From: Chromatiaceae bacterium
GTDB lineage: Bacteria; Pseudomonadota; Gammaproteobacteria; Chromatiales; Chromatiaceae
NCBI GenBank assembly: GCA_025458165.1
Contig: JALOTB010000009.1
Location: 1 to 64,000, forward strand
DNA length: 64,000 nucleotides
Reading direction: 5' to 3'
The notes under the pieces are model-generated. The model did no database searches, was not told the DNA's origin, and saw nothing but the letters and a program-made list of their open reading frames with translations. Both the position numbers and the translations under genes were made by a program. Positions 31,456-41,839 of this stretch are shown piece after piece. The number at the start of each line of letters is the position of its first letter. Position 1 is the stretch's first letter.

Positions 31456-31668
31456 ATGTTGATACTGACACGAAGGGTCGGGGAGACCCTCATGATCGGC
31501 GACGAGGTCACCGTAACGGTGCTGGGTGTCAAGGGCAACCAGGTCCGCATCGGTGTCAACGCGCCGAGAGATGTCGCAGTCCACCGGGAGGAGATCTACG
31601 AGCGCATCAAAAGGGAGCAGGCGGAGCAGGCCGCCGGGACGGGCACGCCCGGGGCGGCTGTCGGATAG
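31456..31668 (+). CDS. csrA: Carbon storage regulator CsrA
   Basis: A 70-residue RNA-binding dimer: [51 protein letters not shown] is near-canonical, including the RNA-contact N-terminal strand and VAVHREE. It binds GGA motifs in mRNA leaders to repress or stabilise messages. The C-terminal tail ([16 protein letters not shown]) is variable in the family. A reasonable GGAGCGAGACAACA site precedes ATG 31456. Confidence 0.97.
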   Translation: MLILTRRVGETLMIGDEVTVTVLGVKGNQVRIGVNAPRDVAVHREEIYERIKREQAEQAAGTGTPGAAVG

Positions 31669-31852
31669 CCCTGGCTCGGCCAGAGGGCGGGGGTTATACT
31701 CTCGGCCCTCGCGCGATCTCGACGAAACAAGAGGGTAGCGTTCCGTGCCCCAGCGTCAGGGGCTGCACGGGGCGAGGTTTACGAAGCGGACGCCGGGCGA
31801 GGGCTCGAGAACGACAACGAAGCGGTACCCGTCCGCTCACTCAGGTTGCTAG

Positions 31853-31943
31853 GGAGAGATGGCCGAGCGGCTGAAGGCGCTCCCCTGCTAAGGGAGTATG
31901 GGTTAAAAGCCCATCGAGGGTTCGAATCCCTCTCTCTCCGCCA
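31853..31943 (+). tRNA. tRNA-Ser (anticodon GCU)
   Basis: Acceptor stem GGAGAGA (31853-31859) pairs with TCTCTCC (31933-31939), with discriminator G and encoded CCA at 31941-31943. The anticodon stem CTCCC / GGGAG holds CTGCTAA with anticodon GCT at 31887-31889. The long variable arm and GGTTCGAATCC T-arm are as expected for a class II serine tRNA. Its position after csrA is typical of gammaproteobacteria. Confidence 0.98.
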
Positions 31944-31949
31944 ATAGTG

Positions 31950-31984
31950 TATCCCAGGCCATTAAAAAACCTGGGATATTTTTT
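31950..31984 (+). terminator. Rho-independent terminator after tRNA-Ser
   Basis: A 9-bp stem TATCCCAGG / CCTGGGATA with an A-rich loop, followed by six T residues, seven bases after the tRNA CCA end. Confidence 0.9.
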
Positions 31985-32619
31985 ATAGCGGCTCAGTTAA
32001 CCCACAAGATTACCCATAACATGCCGCTGCCCCCCGTCCGCTATAAAGAAACCCTGTCCTTTACCGTCGCCGTAGCGCCCTAATCGCCGGTCGCCCCCGC
32101 CAACGCGGCAGAGCCCGAGAGGTCCGCTGTCTCAACTATCCAACCGCGCTCCACCGTGGGTCGCTGCGCCTCGAAGCCGGGGTTTGCGGCACCCGACTCC
32201 ACTACCAGCGGGGTCTCGGGATCGACCGCGGCCCGGGCGCTGTCGCACGGCTCGACGGGGCCACCGGCCGGGCCGCCGCCTGATGCCCGTGCGCCGTTGA
32301 ATCAACAAACGGAACAGATCAGGGGATGATTCATCGTCGGGTCACCTCGCCCCAGGCGCTCGTCTTTCCGATTGGCGGCCCAGGGTCGCAGATTCAAGCG
32401 CGGCCCGATTTCTTGATCAGCGTCTCGCTAAGGCCCGGTCGCAATCGTGTTTTTGCGTGATGGCTCACACTTTTTCGCCTTTCCTTGCCTCGACCCTACT
32501 GTCACTGCTGTGTTACAAAAAACCAGAATCTACGCTTGGGGTCGATACGCGGTGGGTCCCTCGGGGGCAATGCGGCGTGTACGTGCCGAAGCTCGGCCGG
32601 ACGGTGTTGGGAGGAGGCG
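31985..32619. other. Gene-poor stretch between tRNA-Ser and the HD-GYP gene
   Basis: No convincing gene. On the minus strand a start-less frame of about 57 codons (ending near 32080, containing DPETPLVVESGAANPGFEAQ) looks protein-like but may be a relic or chance. The part from about 32430 is less GC-rich, with runs such as CACTTTTTCGCCTTTCC and TGTTACAAAAAACCAG, and probably holds the promoter of the HD-GYP gene. A site next to a tRNA 3' end is a classic integration spot, but no integrase or att duplication is visible. Confidence 0.5.
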
Positions 32620-33927
32620 ATGTCCACGATTACGCAAAAGATCAAGGTCCCGGTCGCCGAGCTCAAGACCGGCATGTACGTGTGCGAGCTCGATCGCCCC
32701 TGGGGCGAGAGTCCCTTCGCCTTCCAAGGGTTTCCGCTGCGCTCCGATGACGAGATCCAGGCGGTCCGCGACTGCTGCGTCTATGTCTACGTGGATCCCA
32801 AGAAGAGCAGCGGATGGACCTATCGGCCGGGCGCGGCGCCGGGCGAGGCGGCAGCCGCAGGGCCGGCGACGGTTCACCGCGCGCCGACGCGTCGTCGCTC
32901 ACCGACCGACTGGCTACGCGGCGTACTGCCCCGGCGGCGTGGTCACAGCCAGGTGGGGCGAGAGGTCGCGCACCGCTTGGACGTCGCCGAGCGCAGCTAC
33001 GGCGAGGTTACGCGGCTGGTGCGGACGGTGATGGCCGATGTCCGGCTGGGACGCAGCTTGGACATGGGGTCGGTCAAGGAGACCGTCGGCCTGTGCGTTG
33101 AGCAGATCACGCGGGACTCGGACGCGATGCTGCTACTCGGCAGTATCAAGAGCAAGGACGATTACACCGCGCAGCACGGGCTCAATGTCTCGATCTTCTC
33201 GATGATCCTCGGGCACCGCCTGGGCATGAGTCAGGTCCGACTGCGTGAGCTCGGGGTCTGCTCGCTCCTGCACGACGTCGGCAAGATCCTGATCCCGGAT
33301 GAGATCCTCAAGAAGCCCGGGCGACTGACCGACTCGGAGTTTGCCCACATGCGCCAGCACACGGTCTACGGGCGCGACGTGCTGCTCGGGTGCGAGGGCT
33401 CGGTGCGCGCCGCGGTGGAGGTCGCCCACAACCATCACGAGCGGCTTGACGGCTCCGGCTACCCGCGCGGGCTGACGGAGGCCGAGACCGACCTCTACTC
33501 CAAGATCGTCGCGGTGACCGATACCTTCGATGCCATCACCAGCGACCGGGTGTATGGGGCGGGGCGGACCACCATCGAGGCGTTCAAGATCCTGCGCTCC
33601 GCGAGCGGAAACAGCTACGACGCGCGCCTCGTCTCCGAGTTCATCTCGGCCCTGGGGATCTACCCGCCCGGCAGCGTGGTGCAACTGAACAACGGCGAGT
33701 ACGGCGTGGTGGTGCGGGCTAACCGCCGCCACGAGGTGCGACCGCTGGTCATGGTGGTGAAGGACGCGACCCAGCGCGAGGTGCGCCCACGCTACGTCGA
33801 CCTGGCCAGTGCCGCCGACCGCACCGGCCGTCCGATCCAGATCGCCAAGATGCTGCGCGGCGAGGATTGCGGTATCCACAACGCCATGTTCCGCAACCAA
33901 CGATTCCTTGAGACCGCCACCGGCTGA
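32620..33927 (+). CDS. HD-GYP domain protein (cyclic-di-GMP phosphodiesterase type)
   Basis: A 435-residue protein with an N-terminal DUF3391 region (KIKVPVAELKTGMYVCELDRPW) and a C-terminal HD-GYP domain. The HD pair is His218-Asp219 in LLHDVGK, followed by HMRQH, NHHERLDGSGYPRGL (GYP motif at 280-282) and VAVTDTFDAITSDR. Key metal and GYP residues are present, so it is expected to hydrolyse c-di-GMP. ATG 32620 has a strong GGAGGAGG site. Convergent with the hemerythrin-like gene. Confidence 0.93.
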   Translation: MSTITQKIKVPVAELKTGMYVCELDRPWGESPFAFQGFPLRSDDEIQAVRDCCVYVYVDPKKSSGWTYRPGAAPGEAAAAGPATVHRAPTRRRSPTDWLRGVLPRRRGHSQVGREVAHRLDVAERSYGEVTRLVRTVMADVRLGRSLDMGSVKETVGLCVEQITRDSDAMLLLGSIKSKDDYTAQHGLNVSIFSMILGHRLGMSQVRLRELGVCSLLHDVGKILIPDEILKKPGRLTDSEFAHMRQHTVYGRDVLLGCEGSVRAAVEVAHNHHERLDGSGYPRGLTEAETDLYSKIVAVTDTFDAITSDRVYGAGRTTIEAFKILRSASGNSYDARLVSEFISALGIYPPGSVVQLNNGEYGVVVRANRRHEVRPLVMVVKDATQREVRPRYVDLASAADRTGRPIQIAKMLRGEDCGIHNAMFRNQRFLETATG

Positions 33928-33996
33928 GCGTCCGGCCCGGGCCGAGCGGCAGCCGCCCCGACCGGACCGGGGTCGTGGACCCCGGCCGAGGCCGGC

Positions 33997-34440
33997 TCAG
34001 GCCGCCTGCGGACTGTCCTCGACCTTGCGGATGAGCGGATAGAGCAGCTCGGTCTCCCGCTGGATGCGGTCGAGCACGAGCGCAAACATGTGCTCGGTGT
34101 CCTGCACGAAGGCCTCGTGATTGTCGATCCGCAAGTCCCGGCGAGAGGCCCCGCACCAATCCTTGAGATAGCTCGCAAAGATCCGTTTGATCTCGCTCGA
34201 CCCCGAGAGGAAGCGGTCGGCGGTGTTGCGTACGCTCTGATCCGGGTGGGCGATGAGTCGGGCGCACAACTGTTTGTCGACCAGCTCCATGTGCTCCTTC
34301 ACCTGCTGGGTGTACTCGAAGAACAGCCCGCAAGCGGTCTCTGTGTCACACAGGCTGCGCTCCCGACTGAGGTGCATAAAGACGTTCGAAAGCTCGGTGA
34401 TCCGGTGGTTTTGGGCGTGCAATTGGGTGAAGCTCACCAT
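33997..34440 (-). CDS. Hemerythrin-like helical-bundle protein
   Basis: A 147-residue all-helical protein. HNHRITELSNVF-type N-terminal histidines, KEHMELVDKQL in the middle and the C-terminal HMFALVLDRIQRETELLYPLI resemble hemerythrin HHE domains, where His and Glu hold a di-iron oxygen-binding centre. Not all canonical ligands can be assigned by eye, so the call is tentative. ATG 34440 has a GGAGG site. The convergent HD-GYP gene is next door. Confidence 0.6.
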   Translation of the reverse strand: MVSFTQLHAQNHRITELSNVFMHLSRERSLCDTETACGLFFEYTQQVKEHMELVDKQLCARLIAHPDQSVRNTADRFLSGSSEIKRIFASYLKDWCGASRRDLRIDNHEAFVQDTEHMFALVLDRIQRETELLYPLIRKVEDSPQAA

Positions 34441-34872
34441 GTCGTCCTCCGTTTGTGTAGGTCGCGAAAGCGGGTGCAGGAAGGGCGCGCCCTGGCCGAT
34501 ACCGATGGGTGGTTCACGGGCCAGGCGGCGCGCGGGAGGCGCCCTGCTCCGGGCTGCCAGGTGCGGCAAGCCATTGGCGGCTCCCTGGGCACCTCAAGGT
34601 CTTGTTTTTCTGAACGCGGCGCCGCGGCGGGACGATAAGCCAGGGTGCTTCGGGTTGCAAGCCGACGCTTCCGCGGGCCGCGCGTCGCGCGGGGTCTCGC
34701 CCCGGCGCATCCGCTCGGGGCTACGACTTTCGTTTGTCCAAGTCATACGCGAGGCGGGGGAATCCAGTGTAATCTTGTCCTAGTTGTGCAGTTACGGCGA
34801 TGACCGCCCGGCACAGGCCGGGCGCGCGTCCCGATCTCGGGCACCGATGGGCGACTGTCGCGGGGGACAAAC
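34441..34872. other. Divergent intergenic region
   Basis: A 432-base spacer between two divergent genes (hemerythrin-like, minus; unknown 174-aa protein, plus). It must contain both promoters. I see no RNA gene, repeat or confident promoter hexamers; the stretch GTGTAATCTTGTCC (34766-34779) is the least GC-rich part and lies about 95 bases before the plus-strand start. Confidence 0.5.
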
Positions 34873-35397
34873 ATGCTGGGCGAACGCAAGCTCCGTTTGA
34901 AGAAGACGCCGACGGTCGGCGACGCCATCGACCTCTACGGGTTTATCTGCCCAATCCTCAAGATGCTCCCCTACGACGTCTACCTACGCGTGGAGGTCGA
35001 GGCGATGGGGCTGATCCTCGAGAGCGACCGCCATTACTTCGACGACAGCTATAACCTGTCCGCCAAGAGCGGCGCCGTGGTCGTCGAAGACCTGGGGGCC
35101 GACTACCTCTCATCGCTCAATGGCTCGCGCAGCTATCCGATCGATGCCGGCAGCCACCTCAAGAGCCGCCGGCAGCTCGAAGAGGCCGGCTTCCTGCGTA
35201 AGCGCGCGGTCAACGGGTTCATGTCGCGCTACTCCAAGCCTTCGGTGCTCAAGAACGCCTTCGACAGCGACATCAAGTGGGAGCGCACCCCTGAAGGCGG
35301 CGCCCTGCTGGTGATGACAAGCTCCAGCGAGGGTGACTTCCGGCGGCTGGAGAAGCGCCTGCTCCAGCAGTTTGAGCTCGACCAGGCCGCGGCCTGA
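34873..35397 (+). CDS. Protein of unknown function (174 aa)
   Basis: Soluble, highly charged protein without signal peptide. Distinct stretches are KKTPTVGDAIDLYGFICPILKMLPYDVYLRVEVEAMGLILE, SYPIDAGSHLKSRRQLEEAGFLRKRAVNGFMSRYSKPS and a basic-helical C-terminus. I do not recognise the family; the alternation of charged helices would suit an RNA- or DNA-associated protein, but that is a guess. Convergent with tmcA. Confidence 0.65.
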   Translation: MLGERKLRLKKTPTVGDAIDLYGFICPILKMLPYDVYLRVEVEAMGLILESDRHYFDDSYNLSAKSGAVVVEDLGADYLSSLNGSRSYPIDAGSHLKSRRQLEEAGFLRKRAVNGFMSRYSKPSVLKNAFDSDIKWERTPEGGALLVMTSSSEGDFRRLEKRLLQQFELDQAAA

Positions 35398-35432
35398 CTG
35401 CGCCGCTTCCCCGCTTCTCTCGCACTCGCCGG

Positions 35433-37670
35433 TCACTCGAGCGGCCGACCATCGGCGGCCGTCGACAGCGCCAGCAGTTGCCCCGCGGCGTGCCGCAGCC
35501 GCGCGAGGTCGCGCGCCCGGCCGTCGCTGGCTAGGACATCGGCGGTCGGCTCCCCCCACCCGCGGTACTGGAGCACGCGCGTGACCACAAGTGCGACCTC
35601 CGCCTCGCTCAGCACCTTCCGCGCCAGGGCCTCGCCGAGACGGTCGCTGGCCAGACGGGCGAGGAGCGGGAGGCTCGCCTCAAAGGGGCGCTGGGCCGCG
35701 GCAAAGGCCGCGAGCTCAGCCTCTTCGTCGCGTCCGATCCGGCCGCGTGCCTCGGTGCCCGCGAGCATCGCGGCAACGATCGCGGGCTCGAGCGTGCGCA
35801 GCGGGCCTGCCAGCAGGGCCGGCAGGCGTGTCCCGAGGCGGTCCCGCGCCCGTGCCAGCAGGTTCTCGCCGGCGGCCGTCAGGGGGCGAAGCACCACCGC
35901 CGCGTGCCTCCCGCTTGCGGCGTTTCGGCTGGTGCCTAGGTGCGCAGGGACGAGGCCGCAGTGAGTCCAGAGCCCCAGCAGGTCGGGGTCGACCCCGAAG
36001 CTCGCCCCGATCAGGTCGAGGCCGCAGGCCTGGGCGTCGCCCGTGATCGCCTCCAGTAGTCGGCGGGCAAGCCCGCGCCGGCGCAACGCAGGGTGCACCG
36101 CGATCCTTACGATGCGCGCGAAGCCCAGAGCGGGGGCCTCGGCGAGCCCTGCGTGGACGGAAAGGGTCTGCGGCAGCAGGTGCCCGCGTGCGCGCCGGCG
36201 CCCCTCAAAGACGGCCTGAGACAGCCCCGCGTCGAGCCGGCCCTCGGTGGCGACGAGCGCGGTCGCGACGGGCCTGTCTCCCAGCCGCAGGGCGTAGACC
36301 CCGAGATTGGGGCCGTCGAGCAGGTGGCGCAGGTCCATTGGCCGGGTCTGGTAGTGGGCCAGCACCAGGAGACCGAAGACCCCGCGCAGCAGCGGTTCGT
36401 CACTCGCGAGGGTATCGCGGTCGAGCCGCTCGCAGCGCGCCTTGTCGAGCGCCGCGCCGGCGACCGCGGCGTCCGGCGCCGGGGCGGCGTCGAGCAGCAG
36501 TGCCTGGGCCAGTGCGCCCTCGAGTGGGTCGCCCGCGGCCCAGCGGACCGGCTCGCCGAGCCGCAGCTCGCGCCAGAGCGGCGTGAGCCGGTCCAGGGTC
36601 TGGCGGAAACGGACATCAAAGCCGCGCCCGCTGCCCTCATAGCCGTGGACGGTGGTCGCGAAGACGATGCGCGGGTAGGTCCGCAGCAGATCGGTGAGCA
36701 ACGGGGCCGGAATCCCGGCCGCCTCATCGACCAGGAGCAGGTCGGCCCGCGGGCGGGCGCGGCAGAGTGCATCCGGGGCAATGAACTGGATCTGTGCCTC
36801 GCCGAGCGCGACTCGCTCACGCCGCACCGCGGCGCCCGGTAGGCCAAGGGCGACCTGGGCGAAGAGCGGCTCAACCGCCGAACGGCGCGGGGCGGTGACC
36901 AGGACCCGTACGGGATGGGCTCGCGCGAGCTCGGCCGCGGCGAGACCGAGGACCGCCGACTTGCCCCGTCCCCGGTCGGAGGTGATGACCAGTGGCCGGT
37001 GGGCGCGCCCCCGCGCCGTGGCGAGGATGAGCCCGAGGGCGCGCACCTGGTCGGCGGTGCGGGGGCCCGGTGCCGCCCGCATGGTTGGGCTCGCCACCCC
37101 CTGCCCGATCCCGGATGCGGCGAGCGGCGGCACCGGTGGCTGCGTCCCCTCGCCCAGGATGTGGACGCCGGGGGTCGTCGCGAGGACCCGCGCGAAGCGG
37201 CTCAGGTAGCGCCCGCTGAGCTCGCCCAGGGCGAAGGGATGCACGGTGATACGGTGCGCCTGAGGGTCCGGCAGATCGGGCCAGAGCGCGAGCGGCGGGG
37301 TGAGGAGCAGGAGCAGCCCGCCGCCCCGCAGGGTCCCGGCCGCCGCCCCCAGGCTGTCAGGGTCGAGGCCCGACCAGGCGTCATAGACAAGGCAGTCGGT
37401 CTCCCCGCCGAGGAGGTCCGCCCCGCGGACGACTGGGTGGCGAGTCACGGCGAGGTCACGGTCGGAGAGCCAGGCCGCGGCCGGTTGACCGAGCCCGGTG
37501 AGCGCGGCCTCGGCTGCCGCCAGGGTCCAATCGGCGCTCCCGGCGAGCACGAGCATGTGGCGGGTGTTGCCCGCTCGGCAGACACGGCCCAGGCCAGCCG
37601 CCAGCCCTGCGATCGAGCGCCGCTCCTCCTCCGCCAGCGCGGCGGGGCCGGGCGCGCCCGGGTCAGGCAT
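35433..37670 (-). CDS. tmcA: tRNA(Met) cytidine acetyltransferase TmcA
   Basis: A 745-residue enzyme that makes N4-acetylcytidine at the wobble position of elongator tRNA-Met, using acetyl-CoA and ATP or GTP. N-terminal DUF1726-like region, then a RecD-like helicase core with Walker [13 protein letters not shown] near residue 230 and [19 protein letters not shown], then a GNAT domain ([26 protein letters not shown]). A C-terminal helical part completes the family length. Its start overlaps the end of the degenerate iorB gene by eight bases. Confidence 0.94.
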   Translation of the reverse strand: MPDPGAPGPAALAEEERRSIAGLAAGLGRVCRAGNTRHMLVLAGSADWTLAAAEAALTGLGQPAAAWLSDRDLAVTRHPVVRGADLLGGETDCLVYDAWSGLDPDSLGAAAGTLRGGGLLLLLTPPLALWPDLPDPQAHRITVHPFALGELSGRYLSRFARVLATTPGVHILGEGTQPPVPPLAASGIGQGVASPTMRAAPGPRTADQVRALGLILATARGRAHRPLVITSDRGRGKSAVLGLAAAELARAHPVRVLVTAPRRSAVEPLFAQVALGLPGAAVRRERVALGEAQIQFIAPDALCRARPRADLLLVDEAAGIPAPLLTDLLRTYPRIVFATTVHGYEGSGRGFDVRFRQTLDRLTPLWRELRLGEPVRWAAGDPLEGALAQALLLDAAPAPDAAVAGAALDKARCERLDRDTLASDEPLLRGVFGLLVLAHYQTRPMDLRHLLDGPNLGVYALRLGDRPVATALVATEGRLDAGLSQAVFEGRRRARGHLLPQTLSVHAGLAEAPALGFARIVRIAVHPALRRRGLARRLLEAITGDAQACGLDLIGASFGVDPDLLGLWTHCGLVPAHLGTSRNAASGRHAAVVLRPLTAAGENLLARARDRLGTRLPALLAGPLRTLEPAIVAAMLAGTEARGRIGRDEEAELAAFAAAQRPFEASLPLLARLASDRLGEALARKVLSEAEVALVVTRVLQYRGWGEPTADVLASDGRARDLARLRHAAGQLLALSTAADGRPLE

Positions 37671-39095
37671 CCAGCCGCAGGGGGAGGCTGCGCAGGCGCT
37701 GACCGGTGGCGGCGAAGTGTGCGTTGGCCACGGCCGGTGCGATCACCGGGGTCGCCGGCTCGCCGACCCCCGTCGGGGGCGCGGTGGATGGCAGGATGTG
37801 GACATCCACCCTCGGCATCTCGCTCATGCGCAGCACCTGGTAGTCGTGGAAGTTGGTCTCGACGACGCGCCCCCCGTCCAGGGTGATGGCGCTCTTCAAG
37901 GCCGCGCCGAGGCCGAAGCCCATGCCGCCCTCCATCTGGGCGGCGCCCAGGTCCAGACCATGGACCTGGGCGCCGTAGTAGAGGTCGCAGCCGTCGCCGT
38001 GGAGGGCGATGACGCAGCTCATGGGCTCCATGGCGGCGTGGGCGAGGTAGGGGACGTGGAGCTCCGCCTCGATCACCCGCGCTGCGGTAGCAAACGCGGC
38101 GGCGGTGTCGCCCTCGCGCCGGGCGACCTGGCCGGGGGTCGCGGCCAAGGCGCGGTAGTGGTCGAGGATGTCCGCCGAGCCAAGCGTGAAGCCGTCCTCC
38201 TCGCCCCAGTCGATCACCAGGGCGTCGCGCCCCCGCTGGACGCTCCAGAAGTCCCGGCCGAGCACGGCGACGCCACTGGGGATTGCGAACACGTCCGTCA
38301 CCCCTGGGAGCGCGAGCGCCGCAGTGGGGTCGAAGCCGCGCAGCCGGGCGCCGAAGCGCGGGGCATGCGCCACCAGGGCGGTGAGCATGCCGGGGAGGCA
38401 GAAGTCTTGGGTAAAGATGGCCTCGCCGTCGATCTTCGCCCGGCCGTCGATGCGCGGCAGTCGGGCGCCGATGAGGCGGAAGGCCCCGCCGGTGGCTTGA
38501 GCGCGACCTGGTCGGGTACGGGCTGGCGGGCGGCCGCGCCGATCAGCTCGCCGAAGCGGGCCGAGCGGCCGCTCTTGGCGTGTGTCAGGACGCCGTCCTG
38601 GACCTGGATCTCGGTGGTCGCCACGCCCCAGCGCTCGGCCGCCGCGGCAACCAGCATGGCACGCGCGGCCGCACCGGCCTCGCGCATCTGCTGGAAGGAG
38701 TTGGCCAGCGCCGTGCTGCCCCCGGTCCCCTGGACCGGGCCCCAGAGCAGATTCGCGTAGCGTTCGGCGTCGGCGGGCGCACCCTCGGCGCGCACCTGCG
38801 ACCGGGCCGCGTCCAGCTCCTCGGCGACTAGGGTCGCGAGCCCGGTGTACGCCCCCTGGTCCATCTCCAGGTGCTTGGCGATCACGGTCACGCGGTCATC
38901 GACGTCGATCCGGAGGAAGGCATTGGGGGCGAAGGGCCCGCCCTCGGGGGTGATCTCGGCCGCGTCGGCCAAGCCGGGCTCGTGGCTGGCGCGGCCGCCC
39001 GGCAGCCAGAGGCCGAGGGTCAGGCCCGCCCCGGCGGTGACGCCCGAGCGGAGGAAGGCGCGCCGGCTGAGGTTGGCGATTCGCGGCCTCATCAT
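37663..39095 (-). pseudogene. iorB: Isoquinoline 1-oxidoreductase beta-type molybdopterin subunit, broken
   Basis: The gene starts MMRPRIANLSRRAFLRSGVTAGAG, a twin-arginine leader typical of IorB. The frame runs normally to ...QVALKPP near 38497, where one base is missing; family sequence continues in the next frame ([23 protein letters not shown]...) to 37663. In addition the middle is gone: [12 protein letters not shown] joins directly to [22 protein letters not shown], skipping roughly 250 residues that in the family include the GGGFGRR cofactor motif. The junction falls on a 14-bp palindrome (37942-37974). Two lesions make it a pseudogene. Confidence 0.88.
37942..37974. repeat. 14-bp perfect palindrome at the iorB deletion junction
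   Basis: GGCGCCCAGGTCCA (37942-37955), loop GACCA, TGGACCTGGGCGCC (37961-37974). It encodes the [11 protein letters not shown] stretch, where two normally distant parts of iorB meet. Confidence 0.85.
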
Positions 39096-39559
39096 CGCCC
39101 GCCGCCGGCGAGGCCCTGCGCCGCGAGCTTGATGGCGGCGCGGATGCGGGCGTAAGTGGCGCAGCGGCAGAGGTTGCCGTCCATCGCGCGGTCGATGTCG
39201 GCGTCGCTCGGGTTGCGGGACTGCCGCAACAGCGCCGCCGCGGCCATGAGCTGACCCGGCTGACAGAAGCCACACTGAACGATGTCGATCCGCCCCCAGG
39301 CCGCCTTGACCGCCCGGCCCTCGGCCGAGTCGAGCCCTTCGATCGTCACGACCGCCCGACCAACCGCCGCGACGGCGGGGATCGAGCAGGATCGCGCCGG
39401 GGTGCCATCGACGTGCACGGTAGATGCCCCCCACTGACCAATGCCGCAGCCGTACTTGGTTCCGGTCAGGCCGGCGTGCTCGCGGATCGCCCACAACAAG
39501 GGCATCTCGGGGTCGATGTCGAGATGGCGCGTCGCGCCGTTGAGGTCGAGCTCGATCAT
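39092..39559 (-). CDS. iorA: Isoquinoline 1-oxidoreductase alpha-type 2Fe-2S subunit, two cluster cysteines lost
   Basis: A 155-residue xanthine-oxidase-type 2Fe-2S protein. The C-terminal cluster motif is intact (CGFCQPGQLMAAAALL and LCRCATYARIRAAI). The plant-type N-terminal cluster motif, normally CG-x2-QCGACTVHVDG, here reads CGIGQWGASTVHVDG: Trp and Ser stand where the second and third cysteines belong. The frame is open, so it could still be made, but with one cluster lost and its partner iorB broken it is probably non-functional. ATGATG of iorB overlaps its stop. Confidence 0.85.
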   Translation of the reverse strand: MIELDLNGATRHLDIDPEMPLLWAIREHAGLTGTKYGCGIGQWGASTVHVDGTPARSCSIPAVAAVGRAVVTIEGLDSAEGRAVKAAWGRIDIVQCGFCQPGQLMAAAALLRQSRNPSDADIDRAMDGNLCRCATYARIRAAIKLAAQGLAGGGR

Positions 39560-39715
39560 CCAGGGGTTTCCGGCCCAGGCCCCTCAGGGTATCAGGTTCG
39601 TGGCCGGCGGGCGCCTCGACCGATGGGGAGGGATCTATGGCGACGTGCCGGGCGGCGCAAGCGCGCCGCCCGTCTGACCGGTCGGGGTGATTGCCCGGAC
39701 GGCCGTCGCCTGGGG

Positions 39716-40357
<642 letters not shown>

Positions 40358-40509
40358 GGCTGATTCCCTGGATCTGTGCGGTTGGACGACACCCCGCGGC
40401 GTGGCGGGTCGACCCGCCAAGGGCCGCAGGGCCGGCTTACGACTTGGCCTAATGGGGGCGCCGGGCGAAAAGGAAAGCGCCCGGCGTGGCGGCCGTCCCC
40501 TCGACCAGC

Positions 40510-41775
40510 CTAGTGGGTGACCATGACTCGACCCATCCCCGGCTCGAGATCGAACTCGAATGGGGTCGGGATGTAGTCGAGCGGCCACTCGGGCGAGACG
40601 TCGACCAGCGGGTTGGCCGTCTGAACGCAGCGGTAGAGGTCTTCGCAGCGGAAGTGCTGGCGGTTCCAAGGATCTTTGTTGATGACCAGTAGGGCCTGGC
40701 TGTCGCCGCGGGTCGCTGCCTTCCACAGGAAGAGCACCGCCGGGTTGGGGCTGTCGAGCCGTTGCAGCAGGGTCTCCTCACCAAACAGCGGGTGCTCCGC
40801 CTTGATGCGGTTGACGCGGGTGATGAAGCTCGTGAGGTCCACCGCAGGTGCCTCCCAGTGCTCGGGCCGGGTGTGGACCACGTGCAGGCGATTGCGAAAG
40901 CCGTATTCGTAGCCGATCGGCATCATCACGCCGGCGGAGAAGAGCGCGGCGAAGAGATAACGCTGCTTCTGGGCGTTGACGTTGCCGCCGGTCTCGGCGA
41001 AGAGTCGCTCGGTGTCGTGACTCTCGGGAAAGGAGATCGAGGGGGCGACCTGGCGGGTAAGCTCGTATTGCTCCAGGAGCCAGGGGCTCTCGAAGTCCCA
41101 CCACTTGGCGCTGTTGAAGATGGCGTCGAAGCCCGCGGAGGCCGTTTGCCTGGTCTGCTCCGGGGAGCAGCCCAGGGTCTCGGCGACGAACACGACCTCG
41201 GGATGGTCGCGGCGGATGCGCTCGATGAGGCGTCGCCAGAAAGGCCCTGGGATCTGATAGGCGGCGTCGCAGCGAAAGCCGGTGAAGCCGATCCCGACCA
41301 GGTGCTCGACGATGTCGCCGCAGAACTCAAGCAGCCCCTCGGCGTCCGGGGAGTGGCGGTGGTCGAATTGCGCGAGGTCCTGCCAGACGACCTTGTTGCC
41401 GTCGGCCTCGACGCAGAAGGGGTGCGCGACGCCCCCGCCCTCGTGGACGAACCACTTGGGGCGCTCTTGCACCAAGGGCGAGTCGATTGCGCAGTGGTTG
41501 ATGACGAGATCGATCATCAGGCGCAGGCCGAGCCGCTCGGCCTGGGCGACCATCGCGCAGGCCTGGTTGTCGGATGGGGTGCGCGAGCGGGGCGCAAGGA
41601 AGGCCGGGTTGATCGCGAAGTAGTCGGAGATGGAATAGAGGCTGCCGGAGCGCCCCGAGCGCTGGAGGGGGTTGACGAAGATCCAGTCGAAGCCCATCTC
41701 CGCGGCCCGCCGCAGGTGCGGCTCCCAGTCCGTGAAGCGGCCGGCGAGGAGCGGGAAGAGGTTGTAGATTCTCAT
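40510..41775 (-). CDS. GH13 alpha-amylase family enzyme
   Basis: A 421-residue GH13 barrel. Nucleophile Asp in [14 protein letters not shown], acid/base Glu in [10 protein letters not shown] and the transition-state Asp in [10 protein letters not shown] are visible, with [15 protein letters not shown] as region I. The short barrel without starch-binding domains and its place after glgA point to glycogen or maltosyl metabolism, perhaps GlgE-like maltosyltransferase or an intracellular amylase; the exact reaction is undecided. Starts [14 protein letters not shown], 64 bases after the glgA stop. Confidence 0.88.
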   Translation of the reverse strand: MRIYNLFPLLAGRFTDWEPHLRRAAEMGFDWIFVNPLQRSGRSGSLYSISDYFAINPAFLAPRSRTPSDNQACAMVAQAERLGLRLMIDLVINHCAIDSPLVQERPKWFVHEGGGVAHPFCVEADGNKVVWQDLAQFDHRHSPDAEGLLEFCGDIVEHLVGIGFTGFRCDAAYQIPGPFWRRLIERIRRDHPEVVFVAETLGCSPEQTRQTASAGFDAIFNSAKWWDFESPWLLEQYELTRQVAPSISFPESHDTERLFAETGGNVNAQKQRYLFAALFSAGVMMPIGYEYGFRNRLHVVHTRPEHWEAPAVDLTSFITRVNRIKAEHPLFGEETLLQRLDSPNPAVLFLWKAATRGDSQALLVINKDPWNRQHFRCEDLYRCVQTANPLVDVSPEWPLDYIPTPFEFDLEPGMGRVMVTH

Positions 41776-41839
41776 TGTTTTCGTTGGCCTCGCAGTGCGA
41801 GCCGGCGGCTCGGCAGTGCCGGGCCGCCGGCGTTGGCGG

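Noticed and set aside
32447..33031. Plus-strand frame starting MFLRDGSHFFAFPCLD before the HD-GYP gene
   Set aside because: It overlaps the HD-GYP start in another frame and becomes Arg/Pro/Ser-rich shadow sequence; no ribosome binding site.
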